Source of the DNA: Flavobacteriales bacterium
Lineage (GTDB): Bacteria > Bacteroidota > Bacteroidia > Flavobacteriales_F > PHOS-HE28
Direction of reading: 5' to 3'
Length of the DNA stretch: 64,000 nucleotides
Assembly: GCA_016788205.1 (NCBI GenBank)
Contig: JAEUTA010000013.1
Location: 69,798 to 133,797, forward strand
The position numbers were made by a program, and so were the translations under genes. Below are positions 16,451 through 25,347 of this stretch, piece after piece. The notes below the pieces were generated by a model. It was not told where the DNA came from. It did no database searches and saw only the letters and a program-made list of their open reading frames with translations. Numbering within the stretch: position 1 is the first letter of the stretch; every line of letters starts with the position of its first letter.

Positions 16451-16894
16451 TCAACCTTTGCGCACACGCACCGCGTTCATGCCGCGTGGGCCCCGCTCGG
16501 TCTCGAAGATCACCTTGTCGTTCTGGCCCACCTCGTCCAGCAATCCGCTGATGTGCACGAAGAATCGCTCCTGTGTTCCATCTTCCTTGATGAAGCCGAA
16601 GCCTTTGGACGTGTCGAAGAAATCAACACGACCAACGTGCTCGTTGGAAACCTCTTCGTGTTCGCGACGGGGCACGCCGATCTCGATATCCTCCAAGGCG
16701 ACCTCCTTTCGTTTCGTGGGGTCTGGCGGCGTACTTGTGAGCTGGCCGTTCTCGTCCACATAAGCCATCATGCTGTCCAGACCGCCACCGCTGGAGTTCG
16801 CCTTGCGCTCCTCCTTGCGGCGCTCCTTCTCCTCGTGCTTCTGCTGGCGCTTCTTCTCCTTGTCGCGCTTGTTGAATGATCCTGATGATGCCAA
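16451..16894 (-). CDS. Cold-shock domain protein with lysine-rich N-terminal extension
   Basis: A 147-residue RNA-binding protein of a form typical for Bacteroidota. A very basic, coiled N-terminus (NKRDKEKKRQQKHEEKERR) is followed by a conserved linker, MMAYVDENGQLTSTPPDP. The cold-shock OB fold comes last, with RNP1-like GFGFI and RNP2-like FFVHI. A TTG at 16894 aligns best with the family N-terminus; a TTG at 16924 is the alternative, and no ATG is available. A promoter-like box 67 bases upstream implies a fairly long 5' leader, as is usual for cold-shock genes. Confidence 0.88.
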   Translation of the reverse strand: MASSGSFNKRDKEKKRQQKHEEKERRKEERKANSSGGGLDSMMAYVDENGQLTSTPPDPTKRKEVALEDIEIGVPRREHEEVSNEHVGRVDFFDTSKGFGFIKEDGTQERFFVHISGLLDEVGQNDKVIFETERGPRGMNAVRVRKG

Positions 16895-16961
16895 GTGTTC
16901 GGGGTGCTTGTTATGCCGTTCCAACAGCGGCTCGACGTTCGAGACACCCGGAAAGGCGACC

Positions 16962-16969
16962 TAAAGATA
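16962..16969 (-). promoter_or_regulatory. -7-like box for the cold-shock gene
   Basis: TATCTTTA on the minus strand matches TAnnTTTG at all but the last position. It would give a leader of about 60 bases before the TTG start. The rest of the gap to 17082 shows nothing else I can support. Confidence 0.4.
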
Positions 16970-17081
16970 GGGGATGAGGAGGTGAGATGATCTGGACTGC
17001 GGTGACTCTTCGGCCGAGGGGACCGACACAGGTCCACTATCCTAGTTCAATCTCGCTTGGAGGCATGCGGTACATTGCAGC

Positions 17082-17483
17082 ATGCGAATCTTGGTACTGG
17101 TGATGTTGGTCGTATTTGGCGGACATTTAGCACTTGCTTGTAAGTGCCTCTTCCTAACTGGCAAAGAGAGTGCGGACTTGATATTTGTGGGGAAGGTCAT
17201 TTCCAATGGGAACAAAGCAGGTTGGTATGAAACACTATTTGAGGTTGACAGTGTTTACAAGGGCAGTGTGGGTAGGAAGATCCGGGTCAAGATGCTCTAT
17301 TCGAGCTGCACGAAAGGCTTCCTAGAGGGAAGGAGCTATGTCGTTTACGCGGATACTTGCAAAAAAGGCAGACTAGACTGCCGAAGAAAGTTGGCGGTCA
17401 GCATCTGTAGCCGGACAGAAGAAGTTCCTATCAACGATTCGCAGCCTGTACGCCTGCTATCGGATGGTGCTGGTTCGTTGTAA
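17082..17483 (+). CDS. Secreted TIMP/netrin (NTR)-like domain protein
   Basis: A 133-residue protein with a signal peptide (MRILVLVMLVVFGGHLALA) cut directly before CKC. A mature N-terminal C-x-C, then DLIFVGKVIS, LFEVDSVYKGSVG and CTKGFLEGRSYVVYAD, fits the pattern of bacterial tissue-inhibitor-of-metalloproteinase/netrin-like domains, including six or more cysteines for disulfides. The gene is clearly more AT-rich than pgk and pheS, suggesting transfer. Target unknown; protease inhibition is only suggested by the fold. It ends 3 bases from convergent pgk. Confidence 0.7.
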   Translation: MRILVLVMLVVFGGHLALACKCLFLTGKESADLIFVGKVISNGNKAGWYETLFEVDSVYKGSVGRKIRVKMLYSSCTKGFLEGRSYVVYADTCKKGRLDCRRKLAVSICSRTEEVPINDSQPVRLLSDGAGSL

Positions 17484-17486
17484 GTA

Positions 17487-18668
17487 TCACCCCTGCACCG
17501 CCGCAATCCCCGGCAGCACCTTCCCTTCCAAGTATTCCAGCATCGCGCCGCCACCGGTGCTCACGTAGCTGATCTTCTCGGCCAGCCCGAACTGATTCAC
17601 CGCGGCCACACTGTCACCACCGCCAACGAGCGAGAACGCGCCTTTGCTGGTAGCCTCGGCCACGGCTTGGGCGATGGCCACGGTGCCTTGTTGGAAAGGC
17701 TTCATCTCGAACACGCCCATCGGGCCGTTCCAGAGGAGCGTCCTGCTGCGCAGCACGGCGGCGCGGAAAGCTTCGATGCTCTTCGGACCGATGTCGAGGG
17801 CCATCCAGCCATCGGGCACGGCATCGGCGGCGCATTGGTCGGTGTTGGCGTTCTCGGCGAAGGCATCGGCCACCACGGCATCCGTGGGGATGTGCAGCTT
17901 CACACCTTTCGCAGCGGCTTCTTTGATGATAGTGCGCGCGGTTTCGAGCAGATCATCCTCCACGAGGGAGGCGCCGGTCTGTCCGCCTTGGGCTTTCACG
18001 AAGGTGTTGGCCATGCCACCACCGATGATCAGCTCGTCGCATTTGCCGATGAGGTTCTGCAACACCTCGATCTTGCTGCTCACCTTGCTGCCGCCCACGA
18101 TGGCGGTCATCGGGCGTTGTGGATTCCCCAGGACTTTGCCCACGCTGTCGATCTCGGCCTGCATCAACTGGCCAAAGAGCTTGTCGTTCGGGAAGAACTT
18201 CGCCACGATGGTGGTGCTGGCGTGCGCGCGATGTGCCGTGCCGAACGCGTCGTTCACGTACACATCGCCCAGTTCGCTCAAGGTCTTGCTGAAGGCTTCA
18301 TCGCCTCCTTCTTCTTCCGGGTGGAAACGCAGGTTCTCCAGCAGGAGCACCTCGCCCGGCTTCAGCGCAGCGGCTTTCGCTTTGGCATCCGGTCCGACAC
18401 AATCCGTGGCGAAGATCACCGGCTTGCCAAGCAGGGTGCTCAGGTGTTCGCCGATGGGCTTCAGGCTCATGCTCGGGTTCACCTTCCCTTTCGGACGGCC
18501 GAGGTGGCTCATCAGGATCGCGCTGCCACCGTCCATCAGGATCTTCTGCACGGTAGGCACGATGGCGCGGGCGCGGGTATCGTCCGTCACCTTGCCATTG
18601 GCGTCCTGGGGCACGTTGAGGTCCACACGTACAAGCGCTTTCTTTCCTGCGAAGGAGTAGGTGTTCAT
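17487..18668 (-). CDS. pgk: Phosphoglycerate kinase
   Basis: The 393-residue glycolytic enzyme makes ATP from 1,3-bisphosphoglycerate. The N-terminal [14 protein letters not shown], the substrate-binding [10 protein letters not shown], the central [12 protein letters not shown] hinge and the nucleotide loop [11 protein letters not shown] are all present. The ATG at 18668 fits the family start; an ATG three codons earlier is possible. A TATTTTCG box lies 14 bases upstream, and behind it a strong palindromic repeat separates pgk from divergent holB. Confidence 0.97.
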   Translation of the reverse strand: MNTYSFAGKKALVRVDLNVPQDANGKVTDDTRARAIVPTVQKILMDGGSAILMSHLGRPKGKVNPSMSLKPIGEHLSTLLGKPVIFATDCVGPDAKAKAAALKPGEVLLLENLRFHPEEEGGDEAFSKTLSELGDVYVNDAFGTAHRAHASTTIVAKFFPNDKLFGQLMQAEIDSVGKVLGNPQRPMTAIVGGSKVSSKIEVLQNLIGKCDELIIGGGMANTFVKAQGGQTGASLVEDDLLETARTIIKEAAAKGVKLHIPTDAVVADAFAENANTDQCAADAVPDGWMALDIGPKSIEAFRAAVLRSRTLLWNGPMGVFEMKPFQQGTVAIAQAVAEATSKGAFSLVGGGDSVAAVNQFGLAEKISYVSTGGGAMLEYLEGKVLPGIAAVQG

Positions 18669-18682
18669 CGTTTGCATGGCGG

Positions 18683-18690
18683 CGAAAATA
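18683..18690 (-). promoter_or_regulatory. -7 box for pgk
   Basis: TATTTTCG lies 14 bases upstream of the pgk ATG and matches the TAnnTTCG form of the box used elsewhere here. Confidence 0.5.
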
Positions 18691-18700
18691 CTTGCTGCTG

Positions 18701-18769
18701 GCCATTGGCTACTGGCTGCTTGCCAACCATGCAGGTTCGGCAAGCAGCCAGTAACCATCGGCCAATGGC
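18701..18769. repeat. Palindromic intergenic repeat, copy B (strong hairpin)
   Basis: The arms TACTGGCTGCTTGCC (18710-18724) and GGCAAGCAGCCAGTA (18739-18753) are perfect inverses of 15 bases. AACC/GGTT inside extends the stem with one bulge to a 5-base ATGCA loop. Outer arms GCCATTGGC and GCCAATGGC add a further layer; the right side holds an extra CGATGG-type unit, exactly as in copy A at 1966-2088. It lies between the divergent pgk and holB promoters. Confidence 0.75.
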
Positions 18770-18785
18770 GCATCGGCGAAGCCCG

Positions 18786-18793
18786 TAAACTTG
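18786..18793 (+). promoter_or_regulatory. -7-like box for holB
   Basis: TAAACTTG resembles TAnnTTTG and lies 5 bases before the GTG start of holB, implying a very short or absent leader. Confidence 0.35.
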
Positions 18794-18798
18794 CACTC

Positions 18799-19926
18799 GT
18801 GTTGTTCTCCAAGGTCATCGGTCACGCGGCGCTGAAGGCGAAGCTCATCGGCAACATCCGCGAAGGGCGTGTGGCGCATGCGCAGTTGTTCATGGGACCG
18901 CGTGGTGGTGGTAACCTGGCGATGGCACTGGCCTATGGGCGCTATCTGCTCTGTCAGGAACGCGATACGGTGGATGCCTGCGGCAAATGCTCGTCGTGCC
19001 TGCAGATGAACAAGCTGGAGCACCCCGATGTGCACCTGGAGTTCCCGATCTTCTTCACCGAGAAAGTGAAGGTGTGCGAACCGTTCACGCCGCAGTGGCG
19101 GCAGGCGGTGCTCGCTGAGCCTTACCTCGACGTGGAGCAGTGGCGCGATCAGTTGGAGAGCGAGAACAAGCAGCTGCGCATGGGTGTGGATATCGCGCAG
19201 GAGATCCAGCGCAAGCTGAGCCTGCGTTCGTTCATGGGCGGCTACAAGGTGATGCTGATCTGGCTGCCCGAGCTGATGGATACCGCCGCAGCGAACAAGC
19301 TATTGAAGGTGTTGGAGGAGCCCGAACCGAACACGGTGTTCCTGCTTGTGAGCACGGATGCCGAACAACTCCTGGCAACGATCCTGAGCCGTGCGCAGCT
19401 GGTGAAGGTGCCCGCCTTGCGCCCCACAGAATTGGCCGAAGCGCTGCGCGAACGTTTCACCGAGTTGGGCCCTGATGAATCCATGGCGATCGCATTGCGC
19501 AGCGAAGGCGATCTCTTGGAAGCCGTGGACATGGCCAACAAGAACGAGGAGGAGTTGTTCGTTTTCTTCCGCGATTGGCTGCGTGCATGCTTCCGGCGCG
19601 AAGTGAGCGTGGCCGTGGAGTTCGGCGAGGCCTTCCAGAAGATGGGTCGCGAAAGGCAGAAGTCGTTGATGCGCTACGGGCTGTACCTGATCCGCCAGTG
19701 CGCCTTGCAGTGGCAGAACGTCCCAGAGCTGGTGCGTGTGCTGGGCCAGGAGCACGAATTCGTGCAGAATTTCAGCAAGCTGATGAACCACAACAACGTG
19801 GATGGCATCCGCCGCGAACTGGAGACCGCCCACTACCACGTGGAGCGCAACGCCAACCCCAAGATCCTCTTCAGCGACCTGAGCTACAAGATGATGGGGC
19901 TGTTGCGGATGCCTGCTACTGCCTGA
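18799..19926 (+). CDS. holB: DNA polymerase III delta' subunit
   Basis: A 375-residue clamp-loader subunit. It begins [15 protein letters not shown] and has the degenerate, lysine-less P-loop [12 protein letters not shown] expected for delta', then the zinc module CGKCSSC (with an upstream Cys) and a sensor-1-like region [17 protein letters not shown]. The start is a GTG at 18799 or the adjacent TTG at 18802; no ATG fits. The following order (PSP1 protein, gldH, penicillin-binding protein) is typical of Bacteroidota. Confidence 0.9.
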   Translation: MLFSKVIGHAALKAKLIGNIREGRVAHAQLFMGPRGGGNLAMALAYGRYLLCQERDTVDACGKCSSCLQMNKLEHPDVHLEFPIFFTEKVKVCEPFTPQWRQAVLAEPYLDVEQWRDQLESENKQLRMGVDIAQEIQRKLSLRSFMGGYKVMLIWLPELMDTAAANKLLKVLEEPEPNTVFLLVSTDAEQLLATILSRAQLVKVPALRPTELAEALRERFTELGPDESMAIALRSEGDLLEAVDMANKNEEELFVFFRDWLRACFRREVSVAVEFGEAFQKMGRERQKSLMRYGLYLIRQCALQWQNVPELVRVLGQEHEFVQNFSKLMNHNNVDGIRRELETAHYHVERNANPKILFSDLSYKMMGLLRMPATA

Positions 19927-20007
19927 AGAGAGGGTTCTTAGCTGTAAGCCGGTGAAAAGAACTGGTCTTGGCCTATCGGAGGCCGCTCCCAGCAGGCGCC
20001 ATCAGGT

Positions 20008-20015
20008 TATCTTCG
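20008..20015 (+). promoter_or_regulatory. -7 box for the PSP1 protein-gldH pair
   Basis: TATCTTCG lies 40 bases upstream of the ATG at 20056. The 129-base gap after holB also has a small GGCCT/AGGCC hairpin around 19971 that could end the holB transcript. Confidence 0.45.
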
Positions 20016-20055
20016 CACCTCTTCGCCCATTACGAAAGGGCTGGAACTGAGCGAA

Positions 20056-21585
20056 ATGGCGTGTGCAGGATGTAGTACCGTTGGACCGGACGGCAAACCG
20101 GCCGGTTGCAAAAGCAACGGCTATTGCAGCACCAGTGGCTGCAACAAGCTGGGCGTGTTCGACTGGCTCACGGGCGTTCCGTTGCCGGGCGGCCAGCAAG
20201 CCTTCGATGGCGTGGAGGTCCGTTTCAAGAACACACGCAAAGCCTTCTACCGGAACACTTCGGGGCTTCAATTGATGCCCGGTGATCTGGTGGCTGTTGA
20301 TGCCGCTCCGGGTCACGACATCGGCATGGTGAGCCTGACTGGTGAACTCGTGCGCGCCCAAATGGAACGCAAGCGGGTGACCGGCGAGACCTACGAACTG
20401 CGCAAGGTGCTGCGCGTAGCATCACAGGAAGACATCGACCGCTGGCACGTGGCCCGCAAGCAGGAAGATGATACCATGTTCGCCAGCCGCCGCATGGTGG
20501 CCGATGCACGCCTGGACATGAAGGTGACCGACGTGGAGTTCCAGGGCGACGGAACCAAGACGACGATCTACTACACCGCCGAGGACCGCATCGATTTCCG
20601 CGGGATCGTGCGCACGATGAGCGACCGCTTCAAGGTGCGCGTGGAGATGAAGCAGATCGGCTCGCGGCAGGAAGCAGGTCGCATCGGTGGTATCGGTAGC
20701 TGCGGGCGCGAACTGTGCTGCAGCACCTGGCTGACCGACTTCCGCAGCGTGACCACGAGCGCGGCGCGCTACCAGCAGCTCGCGCTGAACCCTCAGAAAC
20801 TCGCCGGCCAGTGCGGCAAGCTGAAGTGCTGCCTCAATTACGAGCTGGACATGTACATCGAGGCGATCAAGAGCTATCCCTCGCAGAACGCCAAGTTGAA
20901 GACGCAGCAGGGCACGGGCGTACACATGAAGACGGACATCTTCACCGGGAAGATGTGGTACGGTTTCAAGCAGCCGGGCGGCCCATTCATCATGGCGGGT
21001 TTCCCCATCGATGTGGTCCGCGATGTGCTGGCACAGAACAAGGCTGGCGTGGAACCGGAGGTGGATCTGAACATGGTCGATGAAGTGGAGGAGAAGGTGA
21101 AGACGCCGGATTACGAAAACGTGGTGGGCCAGGACGATCTGACCCGTTTCGATAGCAAGAACAAGAGCGGTAAGAAGCGCGGTCGCGGTGGACGTGATCG
21201 CGGTGATCGCCCTAAAGGAGCGAGCCAACAGGGTGCTCGTCCGGAAGGTGCGCAAGCGCGCGACCGTGGCCCGAGGCCGGAACGTGGTCCTCGTCCAGAA
21301 GGTGATCGTGGCCCACGTCCCGAACGCGGCCCTCGTCCGGAAGGCCAAGGCCCACGTCCCGATCGTGGCCCGCGCCCCGAAGGTCAGCAAGGCCGACGAC
21401 CAGAGCGTGCTCCTCGTCCGGAAGGGCAAGGTGGTGATCGTGGTCCTCGTCCAGAAGGTCAGGGCCCTCGCCCCGAAGGTGATCGCGGTGGACGTCGCAG
21501 CCGTGGCCGAGGTCGTGGCCGGGGAGGTGACCGTCCGCAGGGCGGTGGTGGAGAAAGTGCGCCCCCGAACCCTCCAGCCGCGTGA
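20056..21585 (+). CDS. PSP1 (RicT/YaaT-like) domain protein with RPEG-repeat tail
   Basis: A 509-residue cytoplasmic protein. The N-terminal Cys cluster (CAGCSTVGPDGKPAGCKSNG, then further Cys) and paired motifs CGRELCCSTWL and CGKLKCCLNYE are hallmarks of the PSP1/RicT family, which in Bacillus takes part in an Fe-S-containing complex controlling RNase Y. After about residue 375 comes a long disordered tail made of RGPRPE and GQGPRPE-type units and ending in RGRGRG, reminiscent of RNA-binding low-complexity regions. Its TGA overlaps the GTG start of gldH. RNA-related function is inference. Confidence 0.85.
   Translation: MACAGCSTVGPDGKPAGCKSNGYCSTSGCNKLGVFDWLTGVPLPGGQQAFDGVEVRFKNTRKAFYRNTSGLQLMPGDLVAVDAAPGHDIGMVSLTGELVRAQMERKRVTGETYELRKVLRVASQEDIDRWHVARKQEDDTMFASRRMVADARLDMKVTDVEFQGDGTKTTIYYTAEDRIDFRGIVRTMSDRFKVRVEMKQIGSRQEAGRIGGIGSCGRELCCSTWLTDFRSVTTSAARYQQLALNPQKLAGQCGKLKCCLNYELDMYIEAIKSYPSQNAKLKTQQGTGVHMKTDIFTGKMWYGFKQPGGPFIMAGFPIDVVRDVLAQNKAGVEPEVDLNMVDEVEEKVKTPDYENVVGQDDLTRFDSKNKSGKKRGRGGRDRGDRPKGASQQGARPEGAQARDRGPRPERGPRPEGDRGPRPERGPRPEGQGPRPDRGPRPEGQQGRRPERAPRPEGQGGDRGPRPEGQGPRPEGDRGGRRSRGRGRGRGGDRPQGGGGESAPPNPPAA
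21225..21530 (+). repeat. Imperfect coding tandem repeat (RPEG units)
   Basis: Degenerate units of about 15-30 bases, coding for R-G-P-R-P-E/D with D-R or G-Q spacers, follow one another about ten times within the C-terminal tail of the PSP1 protein. Long open frames in the other phases here are a by-product of the repeat. Confidence 0.7.
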
Positions 21586-22061
21586 GATCGTTGACCGTGT
21601 TCGTTGCCTTGGCGCTCGTGTTGCTCACGGGCTGTTCCGAGCCGCCCGTTTTCCAGGCTGATGTTCCCGTCGCTGAAGGCGCGTGGGACCGTGCGTTCAA
21701 ACCGACGTTCACCTTCAACATAACGGACACTGTGAGCAAGCACGATGTTTTCATCGATGTGCGGCACAACGGTGACTATCCCTTCAGCGACCTCTTCCTG
21801 TTCGTGGACCTGAAAGGCCCCGGCGGCCGCACGGCACGTGATACGGTGGAATGCCTGCTAGCGGACCCCACGGGAAAGTGGTTTGGCAAGGGCCAAGGCT
21901 TCATTTTCGCGGACCGCTACCAGGCGCACGTGCTCTACAAGCTGGGCAACCGGTTCCCTTCTAGCGGCGAATACACCGTGACCTTGGAACAAGCTATGCG
22001 CACGGAAAAGCTGTCCGGTGTGCTGGATGTGGGCATGAGCGTGATGCGCTCCAAGCAGTGA
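21582..22061 (+). CDS. gldH: Gliding motility lipoprotein GldH
   Basis: A 159-residue lipoprotein. The signal peptide ends VLLTGC (C18). The mature part matches GldH: FTFNITDTVSKHDVFIDVRHNGDYPFSDLFLFV, DTVECLLADPTGKWFGKG and a C-terminal LEQAMRTEKLSGVLDVG pattern, each shown here only as landmarks. GldH is needed for gliding and is linked to the Bacteroidota T9SS/gliding machinery. The start is a GTG overlapping the upstream TGA. Neighbours holB-PSP1-gldH-PBP1A form the usual order. Confidence 0.88.
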   Translation: MRSLTVFVALALVLLTGCSEPPVFQADVPVAEGAWDRAFKPTFTFNITDTVSKHDVFIDVRHNGDYPFSDLFLFVDLKGPGGRTARDTVECLLADPTGKWFGKGQGFIFADRYQAHVLYKLGNRFPSSGEYTVTLEQAMRTEKLSGVLDVGMSVMRSKQ

Positions 22062-22121
22062 TCACCGGAACGGCCGGGAAAACTCCACGCGCTGTGGCTT
22101 CGACCGCTCGGCGCTGACGGA

Positions 22122-22129
22122 TAAATTCG
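22122..22129 (+). promoter_or_regulatory. -7 box for the penicillin-binding protein gene
   Basis: TAAATTCG lies 40 bases upstream of the ATG at 22170 and is a TAnnTTCG match. Confidence 0.4.
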
Positions 22130-22169
22130 GCCACCCAACAAGCACGCCGCCCACGGCGTTATCCACCGG

Positions 22170-24587
22170 ATGAGCGAGAACCCCGCCCCACGACCGAATC
22201 GCAGACGCAGGTTGCTGTGGTGGTTCATCGTGCTGTCGCCGGTGCTCGGCCTGTTGTTCATGCTCTTCCTGGCAGCGAACAGCGACCTGCCCAGCACCGA
22301 GGATCTGGAAAATCCGCGCAGCGATCTGGCCACCGCCATCCTCTTCAGCGATGGGACCCAGATGGGCCAGTACTATAAGGAGAACCGCATCCCCGTGGAC
22401 TATGCGCAGATCAGCCCCAATGTGGTGAACGCGTTGATCGCCACGGAGGATGAACGCTTCCGGCAGCACAGCGGTGTGGATGTACGCGGGACGATCCGCG
22501 CAGGTGTTTTCCTGGGCAAGAAGGGCGGGGCCAGTACCATCACGCAGCAGCTCGCCAAGATGCTGTTCACGGAGCGTGCGGACAATTTCTTCAAACGCAC
22601 GTTCCAGAAGTTCCAGGAGTGGATCATCAGCGCGAAGCTGGAGCGGCAGTACACCAAGGACGAGATCATCGCGATGTACCTGAACCGCTTCGATTGGATC
22701 AACCAAGCGGTGGGCATCAACAGTGCGGCGCGTGTCTACTTCAACACCACACCCGATTCCTTGAAGATCGAAGAAGCGGCCATGCTCGTGGGCATGTTGA
22801 AGAACCCCGCGCTCTTCAACCCGAACCGCGCGAGCCGCCTGGATACCGTGATGCATCGCCGCATGGTGGTGTTCGATCAGATGCGCCGCAACGGCCTCCT
22901 CACGGATCAACAGTACGATTCGCTGAAGGCGCTTCCGCTGGGGCTGAAGTTCCAGCGTGTGGACCACACCGAAGGCCCAGCGCCGTACTTCCGCGAAGTG
23001 CTGCGCTCGAAGTTGCAAGAGCTGCTCGCTTCCACCAACGAGGACGGCACCCTGAAGTATGCGAAGTCCGATGGCTCTGCGTACGACATCTACACCGACG
23101 GGCTGAAGATCTACACCACATTGGACGGCGATATGCAACGCTATGGCGAGTTCGCTGTAAGCGAGCACCTGGGCACCGAACTACAAGCCGACTTCTTCAA
23201 GGACCTTGGCAAGAAGAAGAACCGTCCGTTCGATTTCCGCGTGAGCCAGGAGGAGATCGATGGGATCCTGCACACCGCCATGACCCGCAGCGTGCGCTAC
23301 AAAGAGCTCACTGGTAAACAATGCGGCAACTGCGAACGTCCATCGAAGTACATCGAGAAGGTGAAGCACGAAGGCAGTGATCACTGGCATTGCCGTCCCG
23401 ACCTCGGTGGCTGCGACACGTATTGGAAAGTGGTGAAGGAGGCGGATATCCCGAAGGTGTTCGATACACCGACGAAAATGCGCGTGTTCAGTTGGAAGGG
23501 CGAGATCGACACGACGATGAGCCCGATGGACTCGATCAAGTACTACAAGAGCTTCCTGCAAAGCGGCTTGCTCAGCATGGACCCGCACACAGGCTTTGTG
23601 AAGGCGTGGGTTGGTGGTATCGACTTCAAGCATTTCCAATATGACCACGTGGAACAGGCGCGTCGTCAGGTGGGCTCCACGTTCAAGCCGTTCGTTTACG
23701 CAACGGCGATCCGCGAAGGCATGGAACCTTGTCGGGAAGTGCCCAACCAGAAAGTGTGTTTCGACATGCCACCCGGCCAGCCCGATTGGTGCCCGGAGAA
23801 CAGTGACGCGGTGTACGGTGGCATGGTGAACGTGAAGTACGCATTGGCCAATTCCATGAACACGGTGACGGCTTGGTTAATGAAGCAGTATGGTCCTCAA
23901 GCGGTCACCGTCCTAGCGCGGCACATGGGCGTGAAGAGCCCATTGGATCCGGTGCCATCGCTTTGCCTCGGTGTCGCAGACCTCACGTTGATGGAGATCA
24001 CCGGTGCATTCAGCTCGTTTGCCAATCAAGGGGTGTACATCGAGCCGATCATCTTCACACGCATCGAGGACAAGAACGGCAACACGGTGTATGACGTGAC
24101 GCCGAACACGTACGAAGCGCTGGATGAACGCACGGCCTACATCATGCTCGACATGCTGAAGGGGGTGACCGACGGCGCCTACAACCAAAGCACGAACAGG
24201 ACCGTGGGCACCGGCATGCGTCTGCGAATGGGCTGGGGCAATCGAGCCAAATACGGCAACATCAAATTCCCCACGGCGGGCAAGACCGGCACCACCCAGA
24301 ACAACAGCGATGGTTGGTTCATCGGTATCACACCGGATCTCGTTACAGGTGTTTGGACCGGCGCCGATGACCGTAGCGTGCGTTTCGCAAGCACCGACAA
24401 AGGTCAGGGAGCCAATATGGCCTTGCCGATCTACGGCTATTATATGAACAAGGTGTACGCCAATCCGCGGATCGAGATCAGCACCGGCGATTTCGAAAGA
24501 CCCGAAGGCGACCTGGGCGTGGAGACCAACTGCCGCAACAAGGGCGGGGCCACGAACGGGGTGACGAAGCCGATCTGGGACGAGTAG
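22170..24587 (+). CDS. mrcA: Class A penicillin-binding protein (transglycosylase/transpeptidase)
   Basis: An 805-residue bifunctional peptidoglycan synthase with one N-terminal membrane anchor (about 15-36). The GT51 domain has ATEDERF (catalytic E93) and [14 protein letters not shown]. The transpeptidase has the serine motif S503-TFK in [13 protein letters not shown] in NSMNTVT and K705-TG in GKTGTTQ. Between the two domains is an unusual insert with four cysteines (C385, C388, C408, C415) that could bind zinc. Length is otherwise normal for PBP1A. It follows gldH. Confidence 0.95.
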   Translation: MSENPAPRPNRRRRLLWWFIVLSPVLGLLFMLFLAANSDLPSTEDLENPRSDLATAILFSDGTQMGQYYKENRIPVDYAQISPNVVNALIATEDERFRQHSGVDVRGTIRAGVFLGKKGGASTITQQLAKMLFTERADNFFKRTFQKFQEWIISAKLERQYTKDEIIAMYLNRFDWINQAVGINSAARVYFNTTPDSLKIEEAAMLVGMLKNPALFNPNRASRLDTVMHRRMVVFDQMRRNGLLTDQQYDSLKALPLGLKFQRVDHTEGPAPYFREVLRSKLQELLASTNEDGTLKYAKSDGSAYDIYTDGLKIYTTLDGDMQRYGEFAVSEHLGTELQADFFKDLGKKKNRPFDFRVSQEEIDGILHTAMTRSVRYKELTGKQCGNCERPSKYIEKVKHEGSDHWHCRPDLGGCDTYWKVVKEADIPKVFDTPTKMRVFSWKGEIDTTMSPMDSIKYYKSFLQSGLLSMDPHTGFVKAWVGGIDFKHFQYDHVEQARRQVGSTFKPFVYATAIREGMEPCREVPNQKVCFDMPPGQPDWCPENSDAVYGGMVNVKYALANSMNTVTAWLMKQYGPQAVTVLARHMGVKSPLDPVPSLCLGVADLTLMEITGAFSSFANQGVYIEPIIFTRIEDKNGNTVYDVTPNTYEALDERTAYIMLDMLKGVTDGAYNQSTNRTVGTGMRLRMGWGNRAKYGNIKFPTAGKTGTTQNNSDGWFIGITPDLVTGVWTGADDRSVRFASTDKGQGANMALPIYGYYMNKVYANPRIEISTGDFERPEGDLGVETNCRNKGGATNGVTKPIWDE

Positions 24588-24603
24588 GGTCCGGGCGTCC
24601 CGC

Positions 24604-24611
24604 TATCTTCG
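24604..24611 (+). promoter_or_regulatory. -7 box for scoA
   Basis: TATCTTCG lies 17 bases before the scoA ATG, in the 41-base gap after the penicillin-binding protein gene. Confidence 0.5.
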
Positions 24612-24628
24612 TCGCACTTCACCTACGC

Positions 24629-25327
24629 ATGAACAAGATCGTGGCCAATGCGGATGCGGCCCTCGAAGGCATCCAGGACAACATGACCTTGATGGTCGGT
24701 GGATTCGGCCTCTGCGGGATCCCGGAGAAGAGCATCGCTGCCCTCGTGCGCAAAGGCGTGAAAGGCCTCACCTGCATCAGCAACAATGCGGGCGTGGATG
24801 ACTTCGGTCTTGGACTGCTCCTGCGAACGCGCCAGATCAAGAAGATGATCAGCAGCTATGTGGGGGAGAACGCCGAGTTCGAGCGCCAGATGCTGAGCGG
24901 CGAACTGGAAGTGGACCTGATACCGCAAGGAACGCTTGCTGAACGCTGTCGTGCGGGTGGTGCCGGCATACCGGCGTTCTTCACCCCAGCTGGTTATGGC
25001 ACCGAGATCGCCGAAGGCAAGGAGACGCGTGAGTACGACGGCAAGATGTATGTGCTGGAGAACTGGCTTCGTGCCGACTTCGCTCTGGTGAAAGCATGGA
25101 AGGGTGATCGTTTCGGGAACTTGGTCTACAAGCGCACCGCCCGCAATTTCAATCCCATGATGGCCATGGCGGGCAAGATCACCGTGGCCGAGGTGGAGGA
25201 ACTCGTGGAACCGGGCGAACTCGATCCCGATGAGATCCACACGCCGGGGATCTTCGTGAACCGCATCTTCAAGGGCGAGGGCTACGAGAAGCGTATCGAA
25301 CAACGCACGGTGCGTAAGCGGAATTGA
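24629..25327 (+). CDS. scoA: 3-oxoacid (succinyl-CoA:acetoacetate) CoA-transferase subunit A
   Basis: The 232-residue alpha subunit has the glycine-rich [12 protein letters not shown] segment, the [15 protein letters not shown] segment and [16 protein letters not shown], all landmarks of ScoA/AtoD. With subunit B it moves CoA between succinate and acetoacetate in ketone-body or fatty-acid degradation. The partner scoB is not adjacent as usual but lies about 1.9 kb downstream, after a membrane glycosyltransferase-like gene on the same strand. Confidence 0.93.
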   Translation: MNKIVANADAALEGIQDNMTLMVGGFGLCGIPEKSIAALVRKGVKGLTCISNNAGVDDFGLGLLLRTRQIKKMISSYVGENAEFERQMLSGELEVDLIPQGTLAERCRAGGAGIPAFFTPAGYGTEIAEGKETREYDGKMYVLENWLRADFALVKAWKGDRFGNLVYKRTARNFNPMMAMAGKITVAEVEELVEPGELDPDEIHTPGIFVNRIFKGEGYEKRIEQRTVRKRN

Positions 25328-25347
25328 CCGGTTCGGGACCGCATGCC

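Noticed and set aside
17644..18788. Two long plus-strand frames opposite pgk
   Set aside because: pgk is unambiguous on the minus strand; these frames have no recognisable motif and no start context.
19936..19990. Possible terminator or repeat after holB
   Set aside because: GTTCTT/AAGAAC and GGCCT/AGGCC pairs are short, with no T run, and do not match the palindromic repeat family.
21188..21661. 157-codon Val/Arg-rich frame inside the PSP1 protein tail
   Set aside because: It arises from reading the RPEG repeat in another phase.
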